Shown: piece by piece, positions 22,473 through 35,521 of the stretch
Numbering within the stretch: position 1 is the stretch's first letter
Layout of the letters: each line of letters begins with the position of its first letter
Source: Chara braunii
Taxonomy: Eukaryota; Streptophyta; Charophyceae; Charales; Characeae
NCBI GenBank assembly: GCA_003427395.1
Contig: BFEA01000005.1
Location: forward strand, 2,277,476-2,341,475
Length of the DNA stretch: 64,000 bases
Direction of reading: 5' to 3'
Notes under the pieces: generated by a model
Seen by the model: only the letters and a program-made list of their open reading frames with translations
Told to the model about the DNA's origin: nothing
Databases searched by the model: none
Made by a program: the position numbers and the translations under genes

Positions 22473-24157
22473 ATGCCCAGCATTGAGACGCGTGCGCAGA
22501 AAGCGGAAAGAGAGAGAAGGGAGAGAGAAGGTATTCTTTTTGAGAGTGTGAGGAGAGGTAAGAGGAGCATTCGTCCAAACGTGAGCAAAGAGTGGAACCC
22601 TCTTGAGAGATCTACCGACACCCCATCCTCCGGCATGGCAGACATCTCATCTGCCCAATGGCAGGCCATGCTGGACGCAGCAGACGAGAATGAGAAACCG
22701 TTCTTTCAAAAACTTTATGACGATGTGTTGCGTAGAGAAAGGGAGGCAGAAGTCATGGCTAGATCAGCAAGCATTGCTGGTCAAATAGCCCTCTTAACTA
22801 TTCTGGAAACCGGAGATGCTTGGTTTGCAAAAAAGTTAGCTGCTGCTGTAACAGCCTTGGTCCAACTATAGACTCTAGAAAATTTCAAGTCCCGTGTGAC
22901 AGCTCTAGAACAGCGAAATCAAGAGCTTCTGGCTGAGATTGCAAACCTCAAGCAGGCCCAACTGACCATCCCTCGTCCTTCTCGTCCTGCTGCAGTCCCA
23001 ACCTTTTCCCCTAACCCAGTCCACATGCAAAGGTCAAGTGGAACTGTGACTTGCGCAGGAACCGGTGCCAGCTCTTCAAGCGGCAGCGCTGACAGTTCTG
23101 CATTGGTCCCAATCCCAAATGCAGGATCATCAGCCCAAAACGCCGCAGTCCTTGCTGGCGTACAATACAACGGTCCAATGGTGGACATGAGGGCAGTCAC
23201 ACTGACATCACCTCTTGGATCAACTCCATGCGCTCATTCTTCGAGGTACTCCGTACGCCGCAGGAAGACCGAAGTATGACCATGGGCACAAATATTAAAC
23301 CCGCCGTAAGGAGTTTTATTGAACTCCATCCAAGCTGTTAATGCAGGTTAGGAAAGGATCGACCTGACTGAGTGGCTGAAAGCGACTCTTGCACGTACTC
23401 TTGCGGACCTCCTCGTCAGCCAGTATCAAGACGAGCACACTGCACTCAAGGCAAGGCTGAAACTTGAGGCCCTCAGGGGCCAAAAGTGGAGGACTTCCAT
23501 GCAGGCCTTGAAAAAACATTTAACTAGTTTGTTCACTACTGATGGGAGTGGCCCCTGAAGACTGTCTCTCGGCTAGGACTCAAGGAGCATTCAACCTGGC
23601 GTGAGCCCTTGACGGATCTAGTCAACCTAGAAGCCAAGGACCTCGCCAGGCGTGCAAAGACACCAGCTGCAGGAAAAGCTTCACGACTCAAACAATACGG
23701 AAGCAGCCACCAGTTTGCCCATCAGTCCTCTGCGGATGCCCTCCTGATCAGTCAAAAAGAATGGGAAAGAAGATCCAAACTGTGCGTGTGCTTGCATTGT
23801 GAGAAGCCTCCCGGCACACAGCGCAGGATTGTTATCGTCTGCAGGGAAACAGGCAAAGGGCGTAGAAGGCCCATTCAAAGAGCCCTCCAACAAGGGAAGC
23901 TGGACAATTTGCTGCAGGCCCCTCCAAAGAGCCTGAATCTGATCAACAACCTGTTCTTGAAGCCCGAACCGATACTGAAACCAAGGCTGCCGCAGTTCAA
24001 GTCCTTTACACTGAGCCTTGGGAGGAGACTAAGGAAACCCGCTTTCATTCTCACCTGGAACATTGGTTGCAGCTCAAGCAGCAACGCCATGTTCAAGGGG
24101 GAGTGGAGCTCATCTTCTTTAAGCTGCTCATCAACCGCCGATGCATCCGTGTCTTGA
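22473..24157 (+). pseudogene. Element C gag (decayed)
   Basis: Likely Met at 22473. First part AQWQAMLDAADENEKPFFQK, then TLENFKSRVTALEQRNQEL in the same frame after TAG 22869-22871. The capsid-like block LTEWLKATLARTLADLL lies near 23370, in another frame. The zinc-knuckle position near 23795 reads CLHCEKPPG but its His is not in register. Several frame changes and stops. Confidence 0.8.
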
Positions 24158-27100
24158 TTGATAATGGTTCCACAACTAAATTTTTTTCTCCTAACAGAAT
24201 TCGTAAGGCAGGTCTGGGAATGAAGCAAGTGGAATTGCAAAACCCTTGTCAGACCCAGGTAGGCAACCAAGAGGTTGTCACCTCAACAAATGCTATCAAG
24301 GGTGTGCGCATCACCTTTGACAAAGATCGCATTGTCACACATGAGTTGAATTTCTATGTCCTCGACAAGTGTCCGTTCGACGCGATCATTGTTTTGGACT
24401 GGTTAAAAGCCAATTGCCTAAGGACCACATGGGCGGATACTCAGTTCGTGGTGTGTGACGCCAAGGGGAACAAGTGTACCGTCTTGTTGGATGAGATGCA
24501 CAAGTCCCCAATGACTCTTTTGAGTGCAAGCAAATTCTGCAGATCAGTGCGCACGCGCAAAGAAGGTGAGCATGTGCATGTAGCTCTTGTAAAGCCTCTC
24601 CATGTGCCTTCTACTTTTGCTGCATTCTCTACCTCGGAAAATAATTATTCTACTACATCTACTTTAGTTTCATCTACTTCTATTGTAAGAAATTAGTCTT
24701 CTTATCCAACTACTTTGAATTCGGTTGTTATTGTTGTAACTTCTCAAACTGATTTTCTCTCACTAGATGAGGATGATTCTCCACCGGAAGTCCCAACAAA
24801 CATTCGCCGTCTATTAGATCGATTTCCCAAAGTTATGGTTGAACCTCGTGGAGTCCCCAGGCATTCAGTCAAACACAAAATCAAGATAATAGAAGGGAGT
24901 GCTCCTCCGAAAGGTTGTGTCTACCGTGTGGGGCAAGGCGAGTTGGAGGACTGGAGGAGACAGATTGACGACATGATTAATCATGGATGGATTAGGCCTA
25001 GTGAGTGTGAGTTCGGTGCACCTGTCCTGTTTGTGCCAAAGAAAGGAGGCAAACTCTAGATGTGTATCGACTATCATGGCCTAAATTGTATCATCACCAA
25101 AAAGAATGTTTAGACCTTGCCTCACATCGATGATTTGGAAGATGTTGCAGGGGGGTGCAAGGTCTTCTCCAAGATCGACCTCAAGTTTGACTACCACCAG
25201 ATTGAACTTGATCCAAACGACCAGCACAAACTGCATTCAAAACACGTGATGGGTTGTACGAACTCATTGTTATACCCTTTTGGTCTCACGAATGCACCAG
25301 CCACATTTCAGTGCCTCATGGACAAGGTTCTCCACCATCAGCTTAACGTGTTTGTTGCTGTTTACCTTGACAACATGCTGATTTTTAGCAAGTCCATGGA
25401 AGAGCACGTCAAGCACCTTGAGGAAGGCTTGCAGGTCCTCAAGGAGGCGCAACTGCACCTCAACTTAGAAAAATCTGAGTTTGGAACGAACAACGTCATC
25501 TATCTTGGGCACCGGTTGTCTGCAAACGGCCTTGAGCTTAAGGCAACCAAAATTGAGGTCATACGAAAGTGGCCTCAACCGGCGAGCGTACACGAACTGC
25601 ATTCTTTTCTCGGTTTGGCTTCGTACTATAGGAAGTTTGTACCCAATTTTTTTGTAAATTGCTCACCCACTCTCGAGACTAACACGCGATAATGTCACTT
25701 ATGCATGGTGTGAGAAATGTGAGACTGCGTTTCAAGCCTTGAAAGAGGGTTTGGCAAGTCATCCTAGGCTCCACATTGCGGATCCCAACCTGGCGCGGTG
25801 CTGCAACAAAATGATGGTGATGGCCTGCGTCCACTCGAATATTACATAAAACGCATGCCCAGCCACAAGGTAGCTACTTCCACATACATGTGTGGGCTCT
25901 ACGCCTTGCGAGAGGCGCTCGTGCATTGGAAGCACTACCTCTTGGGTCGTCACTTCAAGATTTACTCAGATCATCAAACCTTGTAGTGGATCAAAACGCA
26001 AACTGATCTTTCTCTGACGCAGACCCGTTGGCTGCATGACATTGACATTTACAATTTTGAACTGAAACATAAGAAAGGTTATTATAATTGTGTCGCTGAT
26101 GCTTTGACTCGTCATCCTGAGTTTTTGACTTGCCTCGTGAGCTCATATGACCTCCGAAAGAAACTGAAGGAGGACCTGGTCGAACACACTGCCAAGGATC
26201 CGGACCTTAGTTCCATCCTTGAGCAGATCAAGGTTGACCCTAGCAACCAGCCTGATTTTCACGTGTGAGGGGCTTGTATTCCGACGCTATGGGAAGTTTG
26301 ATCGTTTTTGTGTGCCCAACCATGCGCTTCTCCGAACTCATTTCTTGGATTTGGCATATGGTCGGAGTGGACACTTCGACTTTAAGAAGACTTACGAAAG
26401 TATTTTGCAGTAGTTTGATAGGACGGGAATGAAGGGATTCACTCAGAAATTTATTGTTGAATGTCAAATTTGTCAAAGAACCAAGGTCCATAGGCATACG
26501 CCTTACAGCCTACTGAAACCCTTCCCCATTCCTGATGGACCCGGTGAATCAGTTTCTATCGATTTCACATACATGGGAAAGGTAAGTGAGGGAGGACATT
26601 CACAAGTCACGGTCATCGTGGATTGTTTTTCCAAATTTTTGAATTTGATTCCTCTACCTCCTCATGCACCAACTGAGCTTGTGATTGAAGAATTTCACCA
26701 GCAGTACATTCTGTAGTATGAACTCCCGAAAACTTTTGTAAGTGATTGGGACACCAGGTTCATTAGCGTTGATTAGAAGGACTTCACCTCTCAGATCTAG
26801 GACATTAAACTCAACATGACTTTTGGTCGATACCCGAAGCTAATGGGTTGGGCAAGGAAATCAACGAGACAATCATTCGATTACTTCACACATTAATTGT
26901 TCCCGATCAGAACATGTGGGACAAGGAGTTACACAAAGTGAAGGGGTTGTACAACAACTCCATTCACTCTGCGACTGGCGTGACATTGAATCGGCGGTTG
27001 CAATACGGTTGGCAGTTGTGTAATCCTCTCTCCTATCAGTTTCCCAATTGGTCACCTGGATTGACGCCCGCCATGCCTGGCTACAATGCCAAGCATGCAC

Positions 27101-27749
27101 GCTTGCTCAAAGTTGCTATTGCAGCAATGAACAAGCGGCCGCATGCCATGATCAAACATCCTAACAAGTCGCACAAAGCAGGGAATTCGAAGTAGGAAGT
27201 TATGTCTAAATCAAGATTTATGAATTTTTCGAAGAAGAGGGAGTATCACGAACGCTTCTTCCATTGTACTATGGTCCTTGGCAGGTTCTGAAGGTGATAG
27301 GAGATGGCAAGTTTGGTCCATCATATGTAATCAACGTACCTCCTCACTTGCATACGTATCCGGTTTTTCACGCATCCAAATTGTTCCCCCACATTGATGA
27401 TGAAACTTTTCCCTTCCTAGATCCTATGATACCTCATTCTATCAACGATGGCCACAAAATAGACAGAATTGTTTTCCATGAAGGAAGAGGAAGGAAAAGA
27501 CAACACATAGTCCACTTCCTTTATCACCCATTGTACGAGTTCTACAAGATCGACCGAAAAGAGTTGTTAAAGAATGCTCCTCGTGTTGTTAATGCTTGTG
27601 AGCGACAGATCGCTGATGGACAAACTGCTAAGTTTTCTGCAACACTCACTCCTGACGGTTATACCGAAACTCTCTTTCTAATCTACGCCTACGACGCGTT
27701 TTGTGCTGACTCTAAACGAGTTACTCGCTCGAAGGGACCTCACACTTGA
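24067..27749 (+). pseudogene. Element C pol: protease, RT, RNase H, integrase, chromodomain-like tail (decayed)
   Basis: Protease motif is LIDNGSTTKFF (Asn replaces Ser/Thr in D-S/T-G). RT blocks: [40 protein letters not shown]. The catalytic box is YLDN at 25363-25374, so the second Asp is lost. RNase H around VHWKHYLLGRHFKIYSDHQ (about 25925-25980). Integrase CQICQRT near 26465, SIDFTYMG, SDWDTRF, GKEINETI. The C-terminal part has YGPWQVL and FHASKLF plus a chromodomain-like tail to 27749. Stops include 24694-24696, 25057-25059, 25690-25692, 25984-25986, and there are several frameshifts. Dead element. Confidence 0.9.
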
Positions 27750-27760
27750 GAGGGAGGTAG
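27748..27760 (+). other. Polypurine tract of element C
   Basis: GAGAGGGAGGTAG directly before the TGTAATGACC terminus of the right LTR; overlaps the last codons of pol. Confidence 0.82.
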
Positions 27761-28902
27761 TGTAATGACCCGCCAAAACACAGCTTGAGAACACTGCTGA
27801 TTTCTGGGATTTTCTGTTGGAATGTATGCCTTGCTGAGATTCCCGCATTCTGCTGTGATTTCTGAGTCTATGTGTGTGTGTGCCTGTTCGAGTGCTTGTC
27901 GGCCTGAGTGTGTGCGACGAGCGTGACCCGCAAGGGTACTTGTTGGTTGAAAGGCCCCGCAGGGCCGGTACTTACCTGTGGCCGTGACTTTGAGGGTTGC
28001 AGCGGGGAAAACACTCAAGCAGCGGGGGTAGGCCCGCGACACTTAGAGCAGCGGGAAAAACACTCAAGTAGCAGGTAGGCCGGTACCAGTCAAGTAATGG
28101 TAGAAGTGTTAGGTACTAGAGGCCGAGCAAAAGAAGACAAAAGTTGGCATTTTTAGAGGCCCGAAAGCGGTAGGTTAGAGGTAGGTTGGTACCAGTCCAA
28201 GTAGCCAGAGTCTAGGGCATGTCCGGACGATATCAGAGCCTGCAATCATGTTTCCCTCCGAAAGGGAGGAGGTACCGGTTGTTGGGAGGCCGCTCGGCCT
28301 AGGAAGTCACCGCCCAAGAGGCCAGTAGGTCGCTATATCTTCGGGAGGAGCAAGCATCTCCTCCTCGTTTGCGGTGTGCAAGGATTGGCGACATAATGTT
28401 GGAGCCAAGCGTTGGACTTGGGAGCATTGCCTGGAGGAGGAGAGCAGCTGAGCGCTCAGCCTGGCTATGGCGAGCAGCCCAGCTTGAGGAGGAGGAAGAA
28501 GGGGGCGAAGGAGGAGAGTGGCGAGGTACCTACTTGGGTATGGTGGACACCATCTTCATCACCTTGTTAGGCACTGCATCTGGAAGGCCTCAGATGGGGT
28601 AGTGCCGCACCAAGAAAGCTCGAGGCAGAATTAGGCATGGCGGCTTATTGAACAACGACATAGCTGTTTTGTGTTGTCCTTTGCACATGAGGGCAGCACC
28701 ATAGCTGTTTTGGGTTGTCCTTTGGACAGGAGGGAGTCGTGGCTATGGCATGTGAGAGGAGGACGAAGGAGGGAGGAGGAAGGAGGAAGAAGGAGGGAGT
28801 CATGGTTATGGTGGACCTTAGTAGTCCGCCATAGCCTAGGCATGTGAGCAGAGCAAGGAGGAGGGAGTCATGGCTATGGTGGACCTGATGTTGTGTCAAC
28901 AA
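27761..28902 (+). repeat. 3' LTR of element C (end approximate)
   Basis: Starts TGTAATGACC. After 28490 it is purine-rich with GGAGGA repeats and several (G)CCATAGC or GCTATGG(C) copies. The right terminus is chosen only by a TG...CA pattern. Confidence 0.7.
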
Positions 28903-29055
28903 TAAGAGGAAACTTCGGATATTGATTCTGGTTCATCCACTCATTGTTATTATTATTATTGGGAGAAGAATAAGATTGGCGAAGTGAAGGAGGAGGAGGA
29001 AGGTGGAGAGAGAAGGGGGATTTGCCATTGGTCTTGCTGGTGTACATCATCTTTC

Positions 29056-29086
<31 letters not shown>

Positions 29087-29904
29087 CTTTGGTCTTGATC
29101 TCTTTGCAAGTGTTTTCATTTCTTTCGCAATTGACAATATCCCTTTTCATGGCATTGTTCGTCGTACAGCAAACACAAATCCCAAACAACTTTTTGCTCA
29201 AGGGAAGGAGGCTGCCATGGGCATGCTGCTTCCGATTTGTCGTTGGAACCAAACAGCAAAACAAAGGTATGCAAATTTGCAATGAGAGTTAACAAACGAT
29301 TGAGGGAGTTCAAACCACACAATATGCGGCCCCTCCCAGGAAACTTCCGGCTATATACACAAAGGCTGCGCTTTCCATGCACCTGGCTGCCGGGGACCTA
29401 TTCCGGTTTGCGCCAAAGAAGCATGTTGGGCAATTTGGAGTCCATCGTACTCACGATTTCAGAAACAAAAACAGCAAAAGAGTAAGGAGGGGCGATTGCA
29501 GTTCTTGCACGGTTTTGTTTGCCCCTACCTCCTGTTTTCTCCCCTCTGTGGCAAATTGAACGATCAAATCAACCAAGGCTACAAACGAACATAGAGATGA
29601 GACCAAGGTCTACCAGGAACAGACCTAGGTCCATTGGTGGTCTGGAATTCCAGAGTCGTTGAAACTAAGTGGTACGCAGGGGGTATAACTTGGTAATATT
29701 TCAATGTTTAACCAATGTTAGACCATCGGTACTGTTGAACCTGTCTTGCCGGACCTTAAAGAAAACAACCAACCCTGGTCGACCTGCCTGACATATTAGG
29801 CCTACAGTGTCTCAACAACTTTGATTAACACTAGATGACCAGTTGCGGCTTCGCTCGCAAAAACAAATGTGGCAGGTGATGCACCGAGGATGGAGCCAAC
29901 CGAT

Positions 29905-29972
<68 letters not shown>

Positions 29973-30133
29973 CTCTCTCTCTCTCTCGCGCGCGTGCGCG
30001 CTCACACACACATAAAAATAAAAAAATAAAAAATAAGAAAAACGATTCGGTGCCTTGAACGCCCCCCACCCCCCCCCTTCAACTCCCCCTAATCCTCCCT
30101 TCGTTCCCCTCCTCTCACCCCTCTTCTCTCTTA
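28903..30133. other. Unclassified intron sequence with CT microsatellite
   Basis: No gene seen. Contains a CTT run near 29055-29092, a CT microsatellite at about 29905-29987 followed by GCGCGC and CACACA, and a C/T-rich stretch up to 30133. Confidence 0.6.
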
Positions 30134-31038
30134 TACGATTTTCACCCCTGCGGTAGCAGATGCAGTTCCCTGGGCTCAATCCCTGGGCCTCGCCCTCACC
30201 CATGTACAATGTCGGTTGACCTGTGTGAGCTTGAACCCTCGATCTGTGTCTTGAAAGTCGCCTATTTGCTTGCTATAGGTAGTGTGGTCGTCGGGTCTCG
30301 AATTGTAGGTCTATAGATTAGAAGTCTTAGCAGTGGTAGAGGTCGTAGCTGCGACAGTACTGAAGAGTCAAGTCCACGGTCTTCCGGAAGGTCCGGAGGT
30401 GGCCTTTCTTAGTGTGGGGTTGCAGTTCGTAGGCAAGTGGGCAAGTGGGCAGTCTAGCCTAACCAAGTCAGCAGTACCCAGTCCCGGTCGCACTTTGTCT
30501 AGTCAGCAAGTACCATGCGGGACATTGTGCACCCTGGGCCCAGGGTCCAAGGCAGACCTCTGACAATCCGAAGTATAAATCAAGAGGCAGCGTCAAGTCG
30601 TACATTTATTCTTCCTGTGAGCCATGCGGAAGCGCTGTTGAAGTGTTTTGTGTACGAACGTCTGCAGGTGCCCTAGAGAAGAGGGCTAAGAGGAAGAAGT
30701 TGGCCATAGTCGAGCTTGATAGTAGGGAGGAGAAAGATGACGTCCATAGCCGCCACGTCAAAGAATGCGTAGGTGTTAGTGTGTGTAGGAGTGAGTGTTA
30801 ATGTGTGTGTATGAGTGTGTAGTGTACGTGTGTGCGAGACGTCAAGGGAGATCCCGGGTGTGTGTACGAACGAGCTACTGCGAGTGCATTGTTCGATCAT
30901 AGCAAAACGAGACAAGTTTGAATTTGAGTTGTGTTTGTGGCTTGGTTATCTCTGAGCTTTGTGTGGCCACGAGTCGCTAGCTTGATCGTCATCGGTTCGT
31001 ATGCATGTTGAATGCCGAAGTCGACAAGTCTGATTGCA
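30134..31038 (+). repeat. E-family 5' LTR (diverged copy)
   Basis: Collinear with the E LTRs: CCATGTACA, TTCCGGAAGGTCCGGA, GGCAAGTGGGCAAGTGG, AAGTATAAATCAAGAGGCAGC (TATA at about 30575), GCCATGCGGAAGCGCTG, and ends GTCTGATTGCA at 31038. The start is weakly conserved and approximate. Confidence 0.78.
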
Positions 31039-31039
31039 T

Positions 31040-31051
31040 TGGTATCAGAGT
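31040..31051 (+). other. Primer-binding site of the diverged E-type element
   Basis: TGGTATCAGAGT, one base after the LTR end, as in element E (39302-39313). Confidence 0.8.
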
Positions 31052-32549
31052 TGGTTCCCACTGCCCCGCTCGCTGGAGTCATTGTCGCCATCGCCACGTC
31101 AGCATCGCGATAGGGGTGGTCATCGTCGTCGTGAAGGAGGTGCCACATCACCACTCCTGTAGAGGGAAGGAGGAGCGTCGTTGTAGGAGAGTGTGCCACG
31201 TCATTGTCATCCCCGTCGCTGCCGCTGAAGAAGGTCGCCGAGGAGAAGAGAACGATCGTCCGGGTTACTCCGTCGAAAAAGAGCACGCGCCGTTGTCGAG
31301 ACCGGTGGGTCCCGAATGACATCCCGTCACTCGAGAGCTTGTATATAGCCGATTTGTGCACGACAGAGAAATTTGGAGTAAGGAGACAAGAGAGAAAAAA
31401 TACAAAGGACTAGGCCGCCGGAAGGTTAAGAACCGCAGGGGGAAAAAACCGGTGACGGCAAGCAAGTAAGCGCGAGAACATGGGCACATAGGGGCATAGT
31501 GTGAGGCCAGGATGGGCAACTGGAATTCGGCATGACTAAGGCCAAGGGGTCGTCAACTTGCAAAATGCGATGCGGCGGACAACGAGAGAATAAGGCCGCC
31601 GGAAGGTGGACGGGCCCGGTGACCGTGGAACGCTAGAAAATAAGGGGCCAACGTGGGGGCCACCCACGACAGTTGGCAGAAGCCGCGGATTGGAGGCCCC
31701 GCGACTGGAGAGATCGACGCGCAGAAAACCAAGGAAAGACAAGCGAGAGGGGGCACCATAAGGCGGTAGACGCCAAAGGAACATGGGGCACCTTGAGGAG
31801 AGGTGCCTAGGGCCACGCGGGACTAAGTAAAAATAATGGTGTCCAAAACAAAATATGTCGGGGACCACCAACGGGACAAACTATCGGGGACCACCGACGG
31901 GACAAAGTGTCGGGGACCACCGGCGGGACAAAGTGTCGGGACCACCGGCAGGACAAGTGGCGGGGACATGAGAAGGCCTCAAGAGAAACGGTGGAGCGAC
32001 ACAAGGGGAAAACAATTAAAACAAGATGCACCGTCAAGATCAAGATCTCGACGACCAAACTAGTGGTGCTAATATTTCTGGTCGTCGAGATGGCAGCAAG
32101 ACGGAAGGCCAAAAGGAAAATAAAAAGTAAAGAAACATGTAGAGGGAGGCATGGAAGCAATCCGAAATATCTCGGATTGGCTTCCCCCAAGAAAATGGAG
32201 TCTAAAGAGACTCCGTGGAAAATAGGCCTTCGGGAGAAAATCGAAGTATGGGGGTTCACCCCGCTTGAAAGAAATAGAGGCAAACGGAGACTCTCGTTGG
32301 CATGAGAAGGCCACAGTTGCAATCCGAGAAATGACGGACTGCCCCTTGAGCATAGAAAGGGCCAAAACTAGAGGAAGAGCCTAGAAAAGGGCCTTAACGG
32401 TTAGTTGACACTTCGCATGCAAAAAAAAAAAGAAAAAAAAAGGAGGGAGAATAAGACAAAAGGAGTGAGAGTGAGTGAGTGAGTTGGTCGTCTGTAGGGA
32501 TAGCCACAAGTAGGGACTGGCAGGTTCCTACTGTCTACAAGTGGAGGGG

Positions 32550-32583
<34 letters not shown>

Positions 32584-32714
32584 CAAGAGGGCACTAACGA
32601 CAAAAAACGATCACTTGGGAAGGTGTATCCATTACCATATACATTCTGGATGTGGCGGCTACAAAGGATCTTGATTTTCTCTTGATTTTGCAGAGGAAAA
32701 AAAAAAAAATTAAG
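31052..32714 (+). other. Leader of the E-type element and unclassified sequence
   Basis: Follows the PBS but no gag or pol motif was found. Includes a minisatellite of about 25 bp around TGTCGGGGACCACCGGCGGGACAAAG (31856-31965), a small hairpin AATCCGAAATATCTCGGATT near 32159, and a 31-bp A run near 32550. Confidence 0.55.
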
Positions 32715-33080
32715 GTCCCATGCAACCGAAATACAATGGATTACATGGGGAAGGAGAAACACATGTTTTAGGTGCATCCGGAGCCAACATTGAGCCCAAT
32801 GCACTTGGAAGTTGGTCGTTTTCTTTTCTTTCAGTTAAGGGCTAGTTGTGGGGCATTGGGGCTAGGAAATTAACCCCCATTGCAGTCGGAGTTGCAACGG
32901 ACTGCATGGGGAAGGAAAAACACATGTTTTACGTGCATCCGGAGCCAATATTGAGCCCGGATGCACTTGAGAATTAAACGCTTCATTTTCTTTTAGTATG
33001 GGGCAAGTTGTGGGGCTGTGGGACTAGGAAAATGACCATGATTGCAGTCCGAGAAATAACGGACTGCATGAGGATGCCTA
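32715..33080. repeat. Tandem repeat, unit about 161 bp
   Basis: Two and a part units; GGGGAAGGA(G/A)AAACACATG occurs at 32747 and 32908 followed by GTGCATCCGGAGCCAA. Each unit contains a CAGTCC(G)..ACGGACTGCATG hairpin. Confidence 0.8.
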
Positions 33081-33244
33081 GGCTAAGGGAAAATGGGCCA
33101 TGACAAGCCCAAAGGGTTAGAAAATACTAAATAGCAATTTCGGCATAAGGCAAATAAAGACGGTAAACGGCAACCGTGAGATCAGATCACGCGGCCAAGA
33201 AAAATCGGCACCTAAGGAGCACTCGCGGTTAACGACCACCTGGA

Positions 33245-34060
33245 ATTTCAGAATAATAGATTCTGAAGTGGTCTGAAACCGCTGAAATGGCCTGAAGACA
33301 CTTCAGGTCATTTCAGAAGTTTCGGGTGGTTTGAAGGACAAGTTTTATGTTTGTTTGTTTTTTTCCTGCCTTTTTTTTCAGCCACTTCAGGTCATTTCAG
33401 GAATTTTAGGTGGGGACCTGAAATCGCTGAGGTGGCCGAAGCTTCTGAATGGGGTTTCAGGTACCCCCATCCAAATGGTTGGATGGGGGTACCTGAAACC
33501 CCTTTCAGAAGCTTCAACCACTTCAGGTCATTTCAGGAATTTCAGGTGGGGACCTGAAACCGCTGAAGTGGCTGAAGCTTCTGAAAGGGGTTTCAGGTAC
33601 CCCCATCCAAATGGTTGGATGGGGGTACCTGAAACCCCTTTCAGAAGCTTCAGGCACTTCAGGTCAGTTCAAGAATTTCAAGTGGAAACCTCAAACCGCT
33701 GAAGTGGCTAAAGCTTTTGAAAGGGGTTTCAAGTACCCTCATCCAAATGGTTGGATGGGGTACCTGAAACCCCTTTCAGAAGCTTCAACCACTTCATGTC
33801 ATTTCAAGAATTTCAGGTGGGGACGTGAAACCGCTGAAGTGGTTAAAGCTTCTGAAAGGGGTTTCAGGTACCCCCATCCCACCATTTGCAATGGATCTGT
33901 AGACAATTTGAAAGTGCTGTATCAACCTGAAGTGGCTGAACTGCCTGAAGGCGGTTTCAGACAACCCCATGTATAGATCCACACACAATCTGAAATTGGT
34001 GTAGTAACCTAAAGTGGTTGAACTGCCTGGAAAGGAGACCTGAAAATATATGCACCCGTT
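33245..34060. repeat. Tandem array of palindrome-containing 136-bp units
   Basis: CACTTCA(G/T)GTCA recurs at 33383, 33519, 33655 and 33790 (spacing 136, 136, 135). Each unit carries an inverted repeat centred on CCATCCAAATGGTTGGATGG. In the unit around 33600 the arms are perfect for 36 bp (outer end GAAGCTTCTGAAAGGGG) with a 6-bp loop, and weaker pairing extends outward. Degraded partial units flank the array on both sides. No reading frame is kept, since 136 is not a multiple of three. Confidence 0.92.
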
Positions 34061-34288
34061 AACCATCTATCCTCTCTCCTTTCAAGTTCATTCATTGCTT
34101 CTTGCTATTGGACGACATTGTACTTTCTGATGAATATGTACTTCGAAATTGGCCAGGATCGTAACATTTTCCTGTTTTGGCGCTGGTCTTGACGTAGGTT
34201 ATTCAATGTTCATACTAGAAAACCTGTACCAGAGATGGCGAACTTCTCCGATTTATTATAATGATATGAACTAAAACGAATGTATAGA
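34061..34288. other. NTRC intron, nothing recognised
   Basis: Short stretch between the palindrome array and the solo LTR; nothing recognised. Confidence 0.5.
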
Positions 34289-34292
34289 AAAG

Positions 34293-35316
34293 TGCAAGGA
34301 CAATGAGCAATAGCGAAATGACGGAATTCCAGAATGCAAAATCACAATGAAAGCTAGATAGTCGAATGTCGTCCAGAAAGCAGAGATGCACAAACATCAA
34401 CTGAAAAGAGAACCAAAGCACCGATCTCAATTGTCAATAAATGCATACTCTCGCCACCACCACAAATGTGAACGAAGCTCCCCCTCTTATTGGCGCTCAG
34501 CGCCCAGACTACGATCACACAGCTACTCTATCCTATACTACAAAGTGATGAAGCAACCAGTTGCTGTTGGCAGCAACGACCGAAGTAAATGCAGACGTCA
34601 ACCATGCAGACCATCGCCAAGACCAGATATGTGCTCTCACATTGTATCCCTCATCTTTTTCTCTCTCTCTCCCCCTTGTCTTCTTCACCCACGTCTTTCC
34701 CAACCCGAAGACCACCGCCTTACCCCCACCGACCTCGTCCAAGCCCAAGCCCGGCTATGGGGGCTAGGCTACGGCGCTGCCAGCTTGCAGCGCCCTCCTT
34801 CCACCAACGCATGTGCGCGTCTCGACACTAGCGCTAGCGCAACAGCCCGCGAGCAATTGCCCCAGCAACGCTGCCGCCTGCACAAGTGCCCGAATACATC
34901 TCCTTGTGCCACGCTCTTTGCTACATGCAAGTGGCCTGGCCCGTTTGCAGCCCAGCCCAACGTCACGTGTGCCAAGTAGATTCATGTTGGGCCAAAGTGT
35001 CTGCGCCCAGGCCCGTTCAGACAGTGGCCTGGGACCGAATTGGTTACACGTGCCCAACCACCCAGGCACAAACGTGTGGTGTTCCCTGCTTTCATCACGT
35101 TGCTGGAAGGGACTGAAAGCTCACGAATATTTCAGATTCTCACGAGTTAAGGCGGATGTAACCAACTCACGTGGCAACTGTCTGGCACCCACCAAGATTT
35201 GCAAAAGTTGACGAATTCAGGGCTCATTGAGATTCAGGGGGCCGCCTTCAGTTAGGGTGGGCACGCGTCTGCTGCAGGAGCCTTATGCAGGTATACCGAA
35301 GGGTAAAATCCTCGCA
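34293..35316 (-). repeat. Solo LTR, B family (1024 bp)
   Basis: Starts TGCAAGGACA, ends ATCCTCGCA, flanked by AAAG on both sides (34289-34292 and 35317-35320). Contains TTGGCGCTCAGCGCCCAG near 34490 and GGCCGCCTTCAGTTAGGG near 35241. Confidence 0.9.
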
Positions 35317-35521
35317 AAAGTTGAAGTTTGAAGTTAAAAGTTAAAACCCTTTCTCATAAAACTGTTGCCACAAAGAACAAATACTGGCATCATTGTACAC
35401 GCTTCACTACAGTAACATCAATGGTTGTTTTGAATGCTTTCACATTCAGAAGACTTGGGGGAATCCAGCGGTCAGGAGACTCGACTGCTACAGCGGTATC
35501 ATCGTTACCACACAAACTCAC

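Noticed and set aside
31266-32600. A gag gene behind the diverged E-type LTR and PBS
   Set aside because: No coiled-coil, capsid-like or zinc-knuckle frame could be recognised; only minisatellites and short frames.
33331-33976. Repeated peptide frame (YPHPNGWMGVPETPFRSF)
   Set aside because: It arises from the 136-bp palindromic repeat; the unit is not a multiple of three and frames switch between units.
33245-34060. CRISPR-like array
   Set aside because: Repeats are adjacent without unique spacers, the context is eukaryotic, and the unit is palindromic over most of its length.
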